51,557 nt of DNA, taken from NCBI GenBank assembly GCA_946414025.1, contig CAMKMX010000018.1:1-51557 (forward strand), in the 5' to 3' direction. The notes beneath the pieces were generated by a model. The model had not been told where the DNA came from, made no database searches, and saw only the letters and a list, made by a program, of their open reading frames with translations. Numbering within the stretch: position 1 is the first letter of the stretch; every line of letters starts with the position of its first letter. The stretch is from an uncultured Fibrobacter sp. (GTDB lineage Bacteria > Fibrobacterota > Fibrobacteria > Fibrobacterales > Fibrobacteraceae). The position numbers were made by a program, and so were the translations under genes. Below are positions 42,141 to 50,643 of this stretch, piece by piece.

Positions 42141-43928
42141 ATGAAAATTCAGATTAAACAAGCATTTAAGTCTCTTGTAGCGAACAAAGAAGTCGAATTA
42201 CCGGATTTTTGCGTCCTGACTGGCAAAAATGGTAGTGGGAAAAGCCATTTCTTAGAGGCACTTACTATAAACGGTGTGGCGAATATATTGGATGAAGATG
42301 AAAGCGCTATAAATTTTTCAGATATTAGATACATCCGGTTTAATGAACTAAACCCCAAAATAGAGAGTACATCTGATCGTCAACATATTAATCAGAACCT
42401 AAATCAATACATTCAAGCTTTTAAACAAATTGTTCCTAATCTAAAACATCCTGACATTAATAAAAACAGTTGGATATGGGAAAACGCAAGCCATCATGGA
42501 GTTATTCCCAATGTCCTGAAAAATCTAGTATTTAGAGTCGCACAAAGGGCAAATAAAGAAATTTGCGATGTTACAGAAGACGACATCCGTTGGTTTATGG
42601 ATGTTTCTGACATTGACACAAATGACGCCTTTAGCGGACAATTTGCGAAAATATTCAAAGCATATCAAATAAGACTTGAAGAAAATGAATATCACATTTT
42701 CCGAAACAATGAAAAGGGCGATCATTTCAAGGTACTGTCCGATGAGGAATTCTTAAAGGCTTTTGGTCCCAAGCCCTGGAATGTTGTCAATGGCCTTTTA
42801 AAAGACGCAAATATTCCCTATTCAGTCAGTAATCCTGAAGGTTCAGATAGAGATAGTACCTTCACATTCTCGTTAAATGACTACGAAAAAGGTATCAAAA
42901 TCAATCCATCGGATCTTTCAACGGGCGAAAAAGTCCTAATGTCTCTTGCTATCGCAATTTACAACTCCAACAAAGATAATCTTAAAAATAAGATCCTGTT
43001 AATTGACGAACCAGATGCAGCCCTTCATCCCGAATTTTCAAAATTTTTGCTTACCGCAATAAAAAAACACATTGTCGATGGAGCTGGAGTCAAAGTTGTT
43101 ATAACAACGCATTCTCCAACAACAGTTACGATGGCCGACGAAGACTGGCTATACGAAATGAATAAAAATGAGAAAATCCCCCAGAAGGTATCTAAACAGC
43201 AGGCATTATCCATTTTGACAGCCGACATACCTTCTTTGAGAGTTTCAATCAATAACCGTAAAATAGTATTTGTCGAAAGCCATTATGACGCAGATAATTA
43301 CGAGAGAATATTTGAACTTCTAAATCCAAAGATTGGGTTTGGAATTCAAGCAACATTTCATGCCCCCCATAACAGAGATGGATCAAGCTGTACGGATGTA
43401 ATAGAATTGATGAATAAATTAGGCGAGACGGAAGGCGTTTATGGAGTGATTGATTACGACGGCCATAATAAATCATCTGACAAAATTAAGGTTATGGGAG
43501 ACAATGGGGAACATCGATATACTATCGAAAATTACGTATTCGACCCCATATTTGTTGGACTAGCGATAATACGAGATAATTTAGCGGAAAATGCACCCAA
43601 AATTGATTACGTTCATTTTGAGCAAACAGAATCAACAACCAAGCAGAGCTTAATTGATTGGGTAATTGGCGAACTTGATCTAAATAAAGGATCAAGAGTT
43701 CAATACGAGGTGATCTCCGGTGAAAAATTTGAAATAAATTCAGATTGGGTCCAAGTTAAAGGCCACGGACTTGAAGATAAAATTCTAGCCAAATGGGCAG
43801 CCTTTCATCGCATAAAGAGAGGAAATGGCAATAATGCGATTAAGTCAGCTTTGCTGAGTAGTGTGATAAGAGATTACCCGCAGTATCTTTCGAAGGATTT
43901 CAAAAATCTGTTTGAAAATTTGCGTTAA
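42141..43928 (+). CDS. AAA/ABC-type ATPase fused to TOPRIM (DUF4435-like) nuclease, OLD/PARIS-like
   Basis: 595 residues, AT-rich. ATPase: Walker A GKNGSGKS (28-35), signature LSTGEK (259-264), Walker B 'LLIDEPDAALHP' (Asp289-Glu290), 'TTHSPTT' H-loop. A C-terminal TOPRIM-like part starts at 'IVFVESHYDADNYERIF' (Glu379), 'GVIDYDGHN' (Asp438, Asp440) and 'RYTIENYVFDP' (Glu463), the layout of DUF4435/OLD proteins. Single-protein AAA+DUF4435 arrangements are known as merged PARIS; OLD nucleases are alternatives. The likely role is antiphage defence, with ATPase-gated nuclease activity. It is monocistronic or followed after 206 bases by the 645-aa gene. Confidence 0.8.
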   Translation: MKIQIKQAFKSLVANKEVELPDFCVLTGKNGSGKSHFLEALTINGVANILDEDESAINFSDIRYIRFNELNPKIESTSDRQHINQNLNQYIQAFKQIVPNLKHPDINKNSWIWENASHHGVIPNVLKNLVFRVAQRANKEICDVTEDDIRWFMDVSDIDTNDAFSGQFAKIFKAYQIRLEENEYHIFRNNEKGDHFKVLSDEEFLKAFGPKPWNVVNGLLKDANIPYSVSNPEGSDRDSTFTFSLNDYEKGIKINPSDLSTGEKVLMSLAIAIYNSNKDNLKNKILLIDEPDAALHPEFSKFLLTAIKKHIVDGAGVKVVITTHSPTTVTMADEDWLYEMNKNEKIPQKVSKQQALSILTADIPSLRVSINNRKIVFVESHYDADNYERIFELLNPKIGFGIQATFHAPHNRDGSSCTDVIELMNKLGETEGVYGVIDYDGHNKSSDKIKVMGDNGEHRYTIENYVFDPIFVGLAIIRDNLAENAPKIDYVHFEQTESTTKQSLIDWVIGELDLNKGSRVQYEVISGEKFEINSDWVQVKGHGLEDKILAKWAAFHRIKRGNGNNAIKSALLSSVIRDYPQYLSKDFKNLFENLR

Positions 43929-44134
43929 TATGTCAGCCACCCAATTTTTAGCCATGAACAGTCCTAATTACGGAAAAGCTTAGAATTACATGGGCTTGCA
44001 AAATGACAAGCATTCTCACAAAGAAGTTATAAGCATTCCATTTCTATAAGGTTGCTTACAACTGTGTAACATAAATAAGTAAATTTATTCTGAATTAGTA
44101 ACTCAACCAAATTTAAACCATTCGAGATGCATAT

Positions 44135-46072
44135 ATGAGTTCTTTTTACGAAAAAATAAAATTATTGATAGATTCCAACAACTGGAAAGGTTTTGTTTCC
44201 GAAATAAAAAAAGATCCTTTTGCTGTAAAAGAATCAATTAAAGAAAAAAAAATATTAAAAACTGCAAGATATGATTTCAACCATAGAAAGTCTTTAAAGA
44301 TCATTTCATGTTTAGTTTTTCAAGATGAAAAAGATTATTCTGAGACGAAAATAGAATCAAAACTAGATACTTTACAGGACGATTATTTTACATCATTTTT
44401 CTATGCAATAAAAATATCAAAGAAAAGAAACGTATTTGAAAATTATAAAAAAATTAAACGCGTAATTGACAACAATAACAATCTGTTAAGATTTTTCGAA
44501 TTAACCGAATCAGTTTTTTGTAAAATAGTTTCTCTACCATCATTAATTCCGTCAAAGGAAATCCTTGCAGAAATATTCAATTTATTTTTCTCAACAAGTA
44601 CAAGAAAAGAAATAAATGTGTTTAACGAAAAACACAGCATAGATAACGACTTGTTGGATGCGGCTTTATCTGTTGTAAATCAAATGTATATAGAAAATTT
44701 CATTACTCTATTAGAGGGAACAATTGAAAAAACAGAAGGCAAACTTCTGCTAAAAGACCGAAGTGGCAAGCTAACCAGCATTCAACTTGAATGCTTTCAA
44801 TTTGATCTTCAACGATTTAAACTCTATAAGCAATATATAGAGAATAACACGACAAGGCTTCCCCATTCTCTGTTGCAAAAATTTCCTTCTGGGAACTACG
44901 GGATAGCGATACCATCAGGTCGCAACATAGAAATAATGAAATTTCTTCAAAAAACCATCTACAGCACAGTGTTTACACCTGAAGAAATAGCCTACATTCA
45001 GGAACTTCACCACGAATTACATTTAGGGAACTATTTTAAATCAAATTTCATCTTGAAAACATATTCTCCATTAGATCTTCTGTATTTTAGAAGAATTTTC
45101 TTTCTGATTTATATTGATTTTAAAGACAACTTATATACAAACAAAGAAATTTCTTTATTTGAAAAAATACATTCCATACCTTTAAGAGTAAAACAAAATA
45201 AATTTGAACAATTTTTAAGAATCTTGTTAAAAAAAGATTTCACACCGTTGTTAAAAGCTTTATGTATCGACACCCAAAACATGCCTTCGCATATAGACAT
45301 ACAATATACTCCATTTATTTTAAACAATGATTTATACGCCATCCCGCTAGGTATATTTGTTAATAGTAATTTCATCCGAAACGCAATGATTCAAACAAAA
45401 TCTCATATTGAAGATTTACCAGGAAATCCAGACGTTATTGATGAAGAATATCAAAAATTTTTCCCAAATAAAATATCAGGATTAAGCTATACATTCAATG
45501 GGAAAACAGGCGAACTTGATACGATGTTCAAAGTAGACAATACCATTTTTATTTCAGAAAATAAAAATCCAATATTTGGAACATCATTTTTAGAAAGACA
45601 AAATACATTTGATTACGCCAACTACGCCCAGGACCAACGAAAAAGATTTTTATCCTTATGGAACGACAAAATAACAAAGGTTAATAACGAAACATTCCTT
45701 GATTATTTCAATAAAAAAATCATATCTCATTGCAACAAAAAAAGGATTAAGGTTTCTTTTTTAGCGGACACATCAACAGAAATCGTTTTCTTTTGCACTA
45801 TGGGGAATCGTAGTGCCATACACCTAAGTTCAAATAATTTACATATCATTTTCATTAGGCAAATGATTTCATTTTTAGATAATCAACCAGTCATTTTCTT
45901 AGGGAAAAAAATCTTTCGACCTCAATCAAATCAAAATAACGGATTGCTGTCAAATAAAATCAGTTCTGATTTACTAAAAAGTTTTATACACGCATCTGAT
46001 TATAAAAATATCGGTAATTACTTTTTTTCAAAGGGTCAAATTAAAAAACAAAGGAACCTACCCCAGGAATAA
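44135..46072 (+). CDS. Unknown 645-aa protein with PD-(D/E)XK-like motif
   Basis: 645 residues, strongly AT-rich, helical N-terminal two thirds with no named domain. Residues 460-477 read E-L-D-(x12)-E-N-K in 'GELDTMFKVDNTIFISENKN' (Asp462, Glu475, Lys477), flanked by beta-strand-like sequence, which fits the core of a PD-(D/E)XK nuclease. Tyr/Gln-rich 'NYAQDQRKRF' after it could be the following helix. No transmembrane segment. It stands behind the AAA-TOPRIM gene on the same strand with a 206-base gap, so it could be a separate gene or a partner. Confidence 0.65.
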   Translation: MSSFYEKIKLLIDSNNWKGFVSEIKKDPFAVKESIKEKKILKTARYDFNHRKSLKIISCLVFQDEKDYSETKIESKLDTLQDDYFTSFFYAIKISKKRNVFENYKKIKRVIDNNNNLLRFFELTESVFCKIVSLPSLIPSKEILAEIFNLFFSTSTRKEINVFNEKHSIDNDLLDAALSVVNQMYIENFITLLEGTIEKTEGKLLLKDRSGKLTSIQLECFQFDLQRFKLYKQYIENNTTRLPHSLLQKFPSGNYGIAIPSGRNIEIMKFLQKTIYSTVFTPEEIAYIQELHHELHLGNYFKSNFILKTYSPLDLLYFRRIFFLIYIDFKDNLYTNKEISLFEKIHSIPLRVKQNKFEQFLRILLKKDFTPLLKALCIDTQNMPSHIDIQYTPFILNNDLYAIPLGIFVNSNFIRNAMIQTKSHIEDLPGNPDVIDEEYQKFFPNKISGLSYTFNGKTGELDTMFKVDNTIFISENKNPIFGTSFLERQNTFDYANYAQDQRKRFLSLWNDKITKVNNETFLDYFNKKIISHCNKKRIKVSFLADTSTEIVFFCTMGNRSAIHLSSNNLHIIFIRQMISFLDNQPVIFLGKKIFRPQSNQNNGLLSNKISSDLLKSFIHASDYKNIGNYFFSKGQIKKQRNLPQE

Positions 46073-46170
46073 TCCAAAAGATCTTCGAGATGGACTTATT
46101 TTTTTTCACCATAACACTTCTCAATGGGGTGGGGCAATTCTTTCTCCATCGGGAGTAGGGGGGGGCGTAT

Positions 46171-46203
46171 ACAACAAAACGGGGCCGTCAGGCTCCGATT
46201 TTG
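46171..46203 (-). terminator. Terminator between the 645-aa gene and ugd (possibly bidirectional)
   Basis: CGGGGCC-GTCA-GGCTCCG stem (46180-46197, one mismatch). On the - strand TTTTGTTGT follows, serving ugd; on the + strand ATTTTGT follows, serving the unknown gene. Confidence 0.6.
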
Positions 46204-46225
46204 TAATAAAAAACACCTTTTTCCC

Positions 46226-47572
46226 CTAGCACCCGATGGCGCTATATTCGAATCCAGCTTCGGCGAGTTCCTTGGGGTCGTAGATGTTGCGGCCGTCGAT
46301 GATGAGGGCGTTCTTCATGGACTTTTTCATCACGCCGAAGCTCGGCATGCGGAACTGTTTCCATTCGGTGACGAGCAGCAAAGCGTCTGCGTCGAGCAAG
46401 GCTTCGTACATGTCGTTGCAATAAACGATCTGCTTTACGATTGCCGCGGCATCGGGGCGCCCAGCCATTCTGCGCTTGCATTCGTTCATGGCGACCGGGT
46501 CATACACGCGCACGACCGCGCCGGCCTTGGTCAGCAAATCAATCAACACAAGTGCAGTGGCTTCGCGCATGTCGTCGGTCTCGGGCTTGAAGGCGAGGCC
46601 CCACATGGCGATGGTCTTGCCTTTCAGATTCTCCACCCCGCCGAAACGGGCCGCCAACTTTTTGAAAAGCACCGTCTTCTGGTATTCGTTGACTTCTTCG
46701 ACGGCCTTCAGCACGCCCATCTTGTAGCCGTTCTTCTCGGCAGTCTTGATGAGGGCCTTCACATCCTTGGGGAAGCAGCTTCCGCCGTAGCCGCAGCCGG
46801 GGTAAAGGAACTTGGAGCCAATACGGGTATCGCTGCCGATGCCCTTACGGACCATGTTCACGTCGGCGCCCACGAGTTCGCAGAGGTTCGCGATGTCGTT
46901 CATGAAGCTGATGCGGGTCGCGAGCATGGAGTTCGCGGCATACTTGATCATCTCGGCGCTCGGGATGTCGGTGAAAATCACGCGGAAGTTGTTGAGCATC
47001 ATCGGGCGGTAGAGGCGGGTCATGAGTTCCTTGGCCTGTTCACTTTCGACGCCTACCACGACGCGGTCGGGCTTCATGAAGTCCGTGATGGCGCTTCCTT
47101 CCTTAAGAAATTCCGGATTGCTTGCCACGTCGAACGGAATCTTGACGCCGCGCTTGTCTAGTTCTTCCTGGATTGCCGCCTTGACCCTCTTGGCAGTGCC
47201 AACCGGAACGGTGGATTTTGTCACGAGAACCGTGTATTTCTTGATGTTCTGACCGAAAGTGCGTGCGACGGCAAGCACATACTGCAAGTCTGCAGAGCCA
47301 TCTTCGTCGGGGGGCGTACCCACAGCGCTAAAGACCATCTCCACATCGTCAAGGACACTCGCCAAATCCGTCGTGAACTTCAGGCGGCCTTCGCGCTGGT
47401 TTCTGAGAACCATTTCATCAAGGCCCGGTTCGTATATAGGGATTTCGCCTTTTTGGAGGGATTCAATTTTCGCCTGGTTCACATCGACGCAGGTCACGTT
47501 CACGCCCATCTCAGCAAAGCATGTACCGCTGACAAGGCCTACATAACCTGTTCCTACAATTGCAATGTTCAT
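46226..47572 (-). CDS. ugd: UDP-glucose 6-dehydrogenase
   Basis: 448 residues from the ATG at 47572 (AAAGGAAA upstream; the frame runs 40 codons further without a start signal). N-terminal NAD fold 'IAIVGTGYVGLVSGTCFAEMG' (split), 'STVPVGTAKRVK', 'NPEFLKEGSAI', the active-site 'YPGCGYGGSCFPKDVKAL' with catalytic Cys, and the C-terminal 'GLAFKPETDDMREA'. Oxidises UDP-glucose to UDP-glucuronate, feeding the polysaccharide locus to its right. Codon use is GC-rich, like backbone genes and unlike the four genes that follow. Confidence 0.93.
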   Translation of the reverse strand: MNIAIVGTGYVGLVSGTCFAEMGVNVTCVDVNQAKIESLQKGEIPIYEPGLDEMVLRNQREGRLKFTTDLASVLDDVEMVFSAVGTPPDEDGSADLQYVLAVARTFGQNIKKYTVLVTKSTVPVGTAKRVKAAIQEELDKRGVKIPFDVASNPEFLKEGSAITDFMKPDRVVVGVESEQAKELMTRLYRPMMLNNFRVIFTDIPSAEMIKYAANSMLATRISFMNDIANLCELVGADVNMVRKGIGSDTRIGSKFLYPGCGYGGSCFPKDVKALIKTAEKNGYKMGVLKAVEEVNEYQKTVLFKKLAARFGGVENLKGKTIAMWGLAFKPETDDMREATALVLIDLLTKAGAVVRVYDPVAMNECKRRMAGRPDAAAIVKQIVYCNDMYEALLDADALLLVTEWKQFRMPSFGVMKKSMKNALIIDGRNIYDPKELAEAGFEYSAIGC

Positions 47573-47715
47573 AGTATTTCCTTTGTTATTGAAAGGGGAA
47601 TGCCTTCCCCTCGCTCGCACTTCGTTGTTCACTACTCTTTCGAGCTGAGCCTCAGTCTCCGGCCCCGCAACGCCCCACAAAAAAAACGACACTCGTCAAA
47701 TAAATCACACGCCCT

Positions 47716-49116
47716 TTAATGATGTCTAAATTTAAGTAGCGCCGCACAAGACTTTCTATTCCCAAATAAATAGATGGCCAGCATGACCATATAAATCGCA
47801 AAACCAATCCCTAGCGAAAGTTCCTTTGCACAAAGAATGAATGCAGCAACCATTAAAAATTCAAACACAAAATCCTTTACGAAGTTCTTCCCGATTAATT
47901 TCATCACAACAATTTCAGAAATTATTGAGCGCAGCATAATGACCAAATCGAGACATAACAAAAGCAATGTCACGTTATTTAGTCCATAAGCACATACAAG
48001 ATACGATACAAAAGCAAATGTAACAGAAATCAGATTAATCTTCAGCATCATTTTTTCTTTTCGATAAGCCTTTAAATAATTGTTGGTAAGCAAAGTTACT
48101 TTCGAAGAGAATATGATTATCGGCATCAAAATGCCCAAATATACGAGACTTTCCGCATAATTTGGGAGCCATAATAGCAATACCCTATAGCACGGGAAAT
48201 AAAGAACGAGCGCCACAAATAAAATCAGAGACATAGAGCCACGAATTTTATCATAGAAATCCGGAAGTTTTTCAGGTTGAATACGTTTAATTGAGGGAAA
48301 CAAAGCAACACTTGCCGCCGTTATAAAGGTAAGGAAAATATGCGACACATTAAAAGCAAAGGCAATTTGTCCAAACAGGAAGGTGTCATAACGCCATTGC
48401 ACGACCATTTTTGCACCGCCAACCATAAACATTGACGAAAGATTGGCGACAAGAAGCATAAAGCCTGAAATTAAATTTTCCTTGTATTCGTAAACAGCTT
48501 TTTTAAATGCTACTATTTTTCCAAAATAAAGATCCTTGTTATGGAAGTAACCCCATGCAATCGCAATAAAGGGGGCCGCAAAATATACATAACAAACTTG
48601 ATAAAAATATTTTGCCCCAACAACCATTAATACAATTACGCCAACACCCAATACTAATTTATCTAATAGGACTAGTTTTGCATACTTCGAAATTCTATTT
48701 GTAAGTTGAAATGTGTAGGATGTGTAGGTAAAGAGATTTGTTGAAATAACTGCAATTCCAGAGAATGCAACGATTAAACGAGCGATTTCATTGGAAACAA
48801 AAAAAGAGCCCACAATTAAAAATAATGCAAAAAGTAATTCCATCAGGAAAAATAAAGTAAACTGGGAACGAACCAATGGCTTATCAAGTTCGTTGTAGTC
48901 ATATTGAGAATATCGAAGCATTAAGCCATCAAGTATGCCTAAATGCAATAACGGAACATAACTTACATAAAGCAAAAAAGTTTGCCAGTATGAATACTGT
49001 TCTTCATCAATAAATTTAGGCAATAGTAAATTCATTACCAAACTGACGAAAAACGAGACTATCTGTACTGAAATAGTCAATGAAACATTCTTCTTTATTT
49101 GCTTTGACTCAATCAT
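47716..49116 (-). CDS. Polysaccharide flippase (Wzx-like, MOP superfamily)
   Basis: 466 residues with 12-14 predicted membrane helices and the N-terminal pattern 'NVSLTISVQIVSFFVSLVMN' and 'LPKFIDEEQYSYWQTFLLY' of Wzx/polysaccharide biosynthesis proteins. It would flip lipid-linked oligosaccharide units across the inner membrane. AT-rich, as is common for serotype-type loci. Flanked by ugd and an acetyltransferase. Confidence 0.85.
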   Translation of the reverse strand: MIESKQIKKNVSLTISVQIVSFFVSLVMNLLLPKFIDEEQYSYWQTFLLYVSYVPLLHLGILDGLMLRYSQYDYNELDKPLVRSQFTLFFLMELLFALFLIVGSFFVSNEIARLIVAFSGIAVISTNLFTYTSYTFQLTNRISKYAKLVLLDKLVLGVGVIVLMVVGAKYFYQVCYVYFAAPFIAIAWGYFHNKDLYFGKIVAFKKAVYEYKENLISGFMLLVANLSSMFMVGGAKMVVQWRYDTFLFGQIAFAFNVSHIFLTFITAASVALFPSIKRIQPEKLPDFYDKIRGSMSLILFVALVLYFPCYRVLLLWLPNYAESLVYLGILMPIIIFSSKVTLLTNNYLKAYRKEKMMLKINLISVTFAFVSYLVCAYGLNNVTLLLLCLDLVIMLRSIISEIVVMKLIGKNFVKDFVFEFLMVAAFILCAKELSLGIGFAIYMVMLAIYLFGNRKSCAALLKFRHH

Positions 49117-49180
49117 TTTAAAACTAATTTTCTAAGACAACGTAACAAAGTTGCGAAAAGATAATCATACATAAAAGCAT

Positions 49181-49717
49181 TTACATTTTTTTTGTTTCAT
49201 TTGGGGATTCCTCAATTATTCGCATTTGAGCACCAACAACAGTGCAATTCGAGGGGACATCCTTGGTCACTACAGTATTTGCTCCAATTTTCACATTATT
49301 TCCAATGTGAACATCACCCAAGATTTTTGCTCCAGCACCAATTATCACGTTATCACCAATTGAAGGTCTTTTATATCGAAGCCCTCCCACAGTAACCTGC
49401 TGATATATTACACAATTTTTTCCAAATTTCGCCCCCATATGAATAATTATTCCATTTAACCCATGCGGAAGTTCTGGACGAGTTGCAAACACGGCTCCTT
49501 GATTTAAATCAGTACCCATAGATGCATTATTAAACGCATCACATCTCTTTATATAAAAAAGCATAATAATTTTAATTATTTTGGGGACTTTAGAATTTGG
49601 ATTTACGACAATTTCTCTCCAACGCCAATATCGTTCAGGATTATAGTGTTGAATATGATGAACCATCATTGAAACAATCCTATTATTAGGATCAACATTC
49701 ATTTTCATAGTAGGCAT
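49181..49717 (-). CDS. Hexapeptide-repeat acetyltransferase, serine acetyltransferase-like
   Basis: 178 residues. Left-handed beta-helix repeats from about residue 85: 'IIHMGAKFGKNCVIYQQVTVGG', split over rungs, then 'PSIGDNVIIGAGAKILGDVH' and 'IGNNVKIGANTVVTKDVPSN'. CysE-type motifs match, but its place in a polysaccharide locus suggests O-acetylation of a sugar or amino sugar rather than cysteine synthesis. Confidence 0.85.
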   Translation of the reverse strand: MPTMKMNVDPNNRIVSMMVHHIQHYNPERYWRWREIVVNPNSKVPKIIKIIMLFYIKRCDAFNNASMGTDLNQGAVFATRPELPHGLNGIIIHMGAKFGKNCVIYQQVTVGGLRYKRPSIGDNVIIGAGAKILGDVHIGNNVKIGANTVVTKDVPSNCTVVGAQMRIIEESPNETKKM

Positions 49718-49736
49718 TGTAATGACATTTCTCCAT

Positions 49737-50621
49737 TTAGAATGTATAAGGTAATTTAATCATTTCACCCAGTTTATCATCCCATTCCCTTGGGTAAAAC
49801 ACGCCCATACCCGATGCAGGATAAAAAGTCAGTTCACCGAAGTACATTTTACCATCAACTACATATAAATCAACTCTAACAAACGGAAGACTCTTTGCCA
49901 ACTTACGGCACACATCTTTCATCTGTTCAAAACATTCAGGACGAGCTACGGGTGTCAAACCATTACGCGCCGAAGGATTAAGTCCCACAAATTCTTGGTG
50001 ATTCCACTCCATATCATAAAAGTCTATAGTTTCGCCAGAATTTCGATTTCTAATCACTTGACAATACAAAGGCTCTCCATTAAAACAGAAAAATTTATAA
50101 TCTGGCAAATCATAATTTCGGTCATTTTCTTTGTCATTTGGAGCCATATACTGTTCTGCAAAGACACTTCTTTTTATATTTTTATATGGGAATTCTTTCG
50201 AAACAGAATAACTATTAACATTGTAAGATTTCCATAATTTAGCAACAGCCTCTTCTTTATTAAAAAAATCTTTATTCTTACAAATTACAACCCCAGCACT
50301 ACCTCCAGCATGATTCGTTTTGAGGACAAACCGTTGAGGCAACAAACTCCAATCAATTTCTGATGGATTATCCCACACAGCAATAGTTGGAATAATATAT
50401 TCTTCACCAATAATCTTTGCAACGTAATCTTTTACGAGAACCTTGTCAACCAAAGTTGTATACAAAGGATTTTTACTATATACCTTCAACCATTGTATTT
50501 TTTCACAAAAAGATTTTGGATTACGAAAATCAACAAAGCGACGATGGTTATAAAAAAAGCGGACCTGAATGCTAGCCCTTGGAGGCAAACACGCCAATAG
50601 TTTCCGAAATAAGTCTTTCAT
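49737..50621 (-). CDS. TupA-like ATP-grasp protein
   Basis: 294 residues. Typical start 'FRNPKSFCEKIQWLKVY' (about 33-49), the 'FVLKTNHAGGSAGVVICKNK' nucleotide-binding strand, 'DYKFFCFNGEPLYCQV' and the end 'RVDLYVVDGKMYFGELTFYPASGMG' (split) place it in the TupA-like ATP-grasp family of teichuronopeptide- and capsule-type clusters. It likely forms an amide bond between an amino acid and an uronic acid, which matches ugd in the same locus (inference). Confidence 0.88.
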   Translation of the reverse strand: MKDLFRKLLACLPPRASIQVRFFYNHRRFVDFRNPKSFCEKIQWLKVYSKNPLYTTLVDKVLVKDYVAKIIGEEYIIPTIAVWDNPSEIDWSLLPQRFVLKTNHAGGSAGVVICKNKDFFNKEEAVAKLWKSYNVNSYSVSKEFPYKNIKRSVFAEQYMAPNDKENDRNYDLPDYKFFCFNGEPLYCQVIRNRNSGETIDFYDMEWNHQEFVGLNPSARNGLTPVARPECFEQMKDVCRKLAKSLPFVRVDLYVVDGKMYFGELTFYPASGMGVFYPREWDDKLGEMIKLPYTF

Positions 50622-50643
50622 GCTCTATAAATACCGAGTTAAA

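Noticed and set aside
41099..43928. Membrane protein and AAA-TOPRIM gene as one divergent two-gene system
   Set aside because: Divergent placement alone is weak evidence, the 337-bp gap holds separate signals, and the membrane protein lines up with the - strand cassette array instead.
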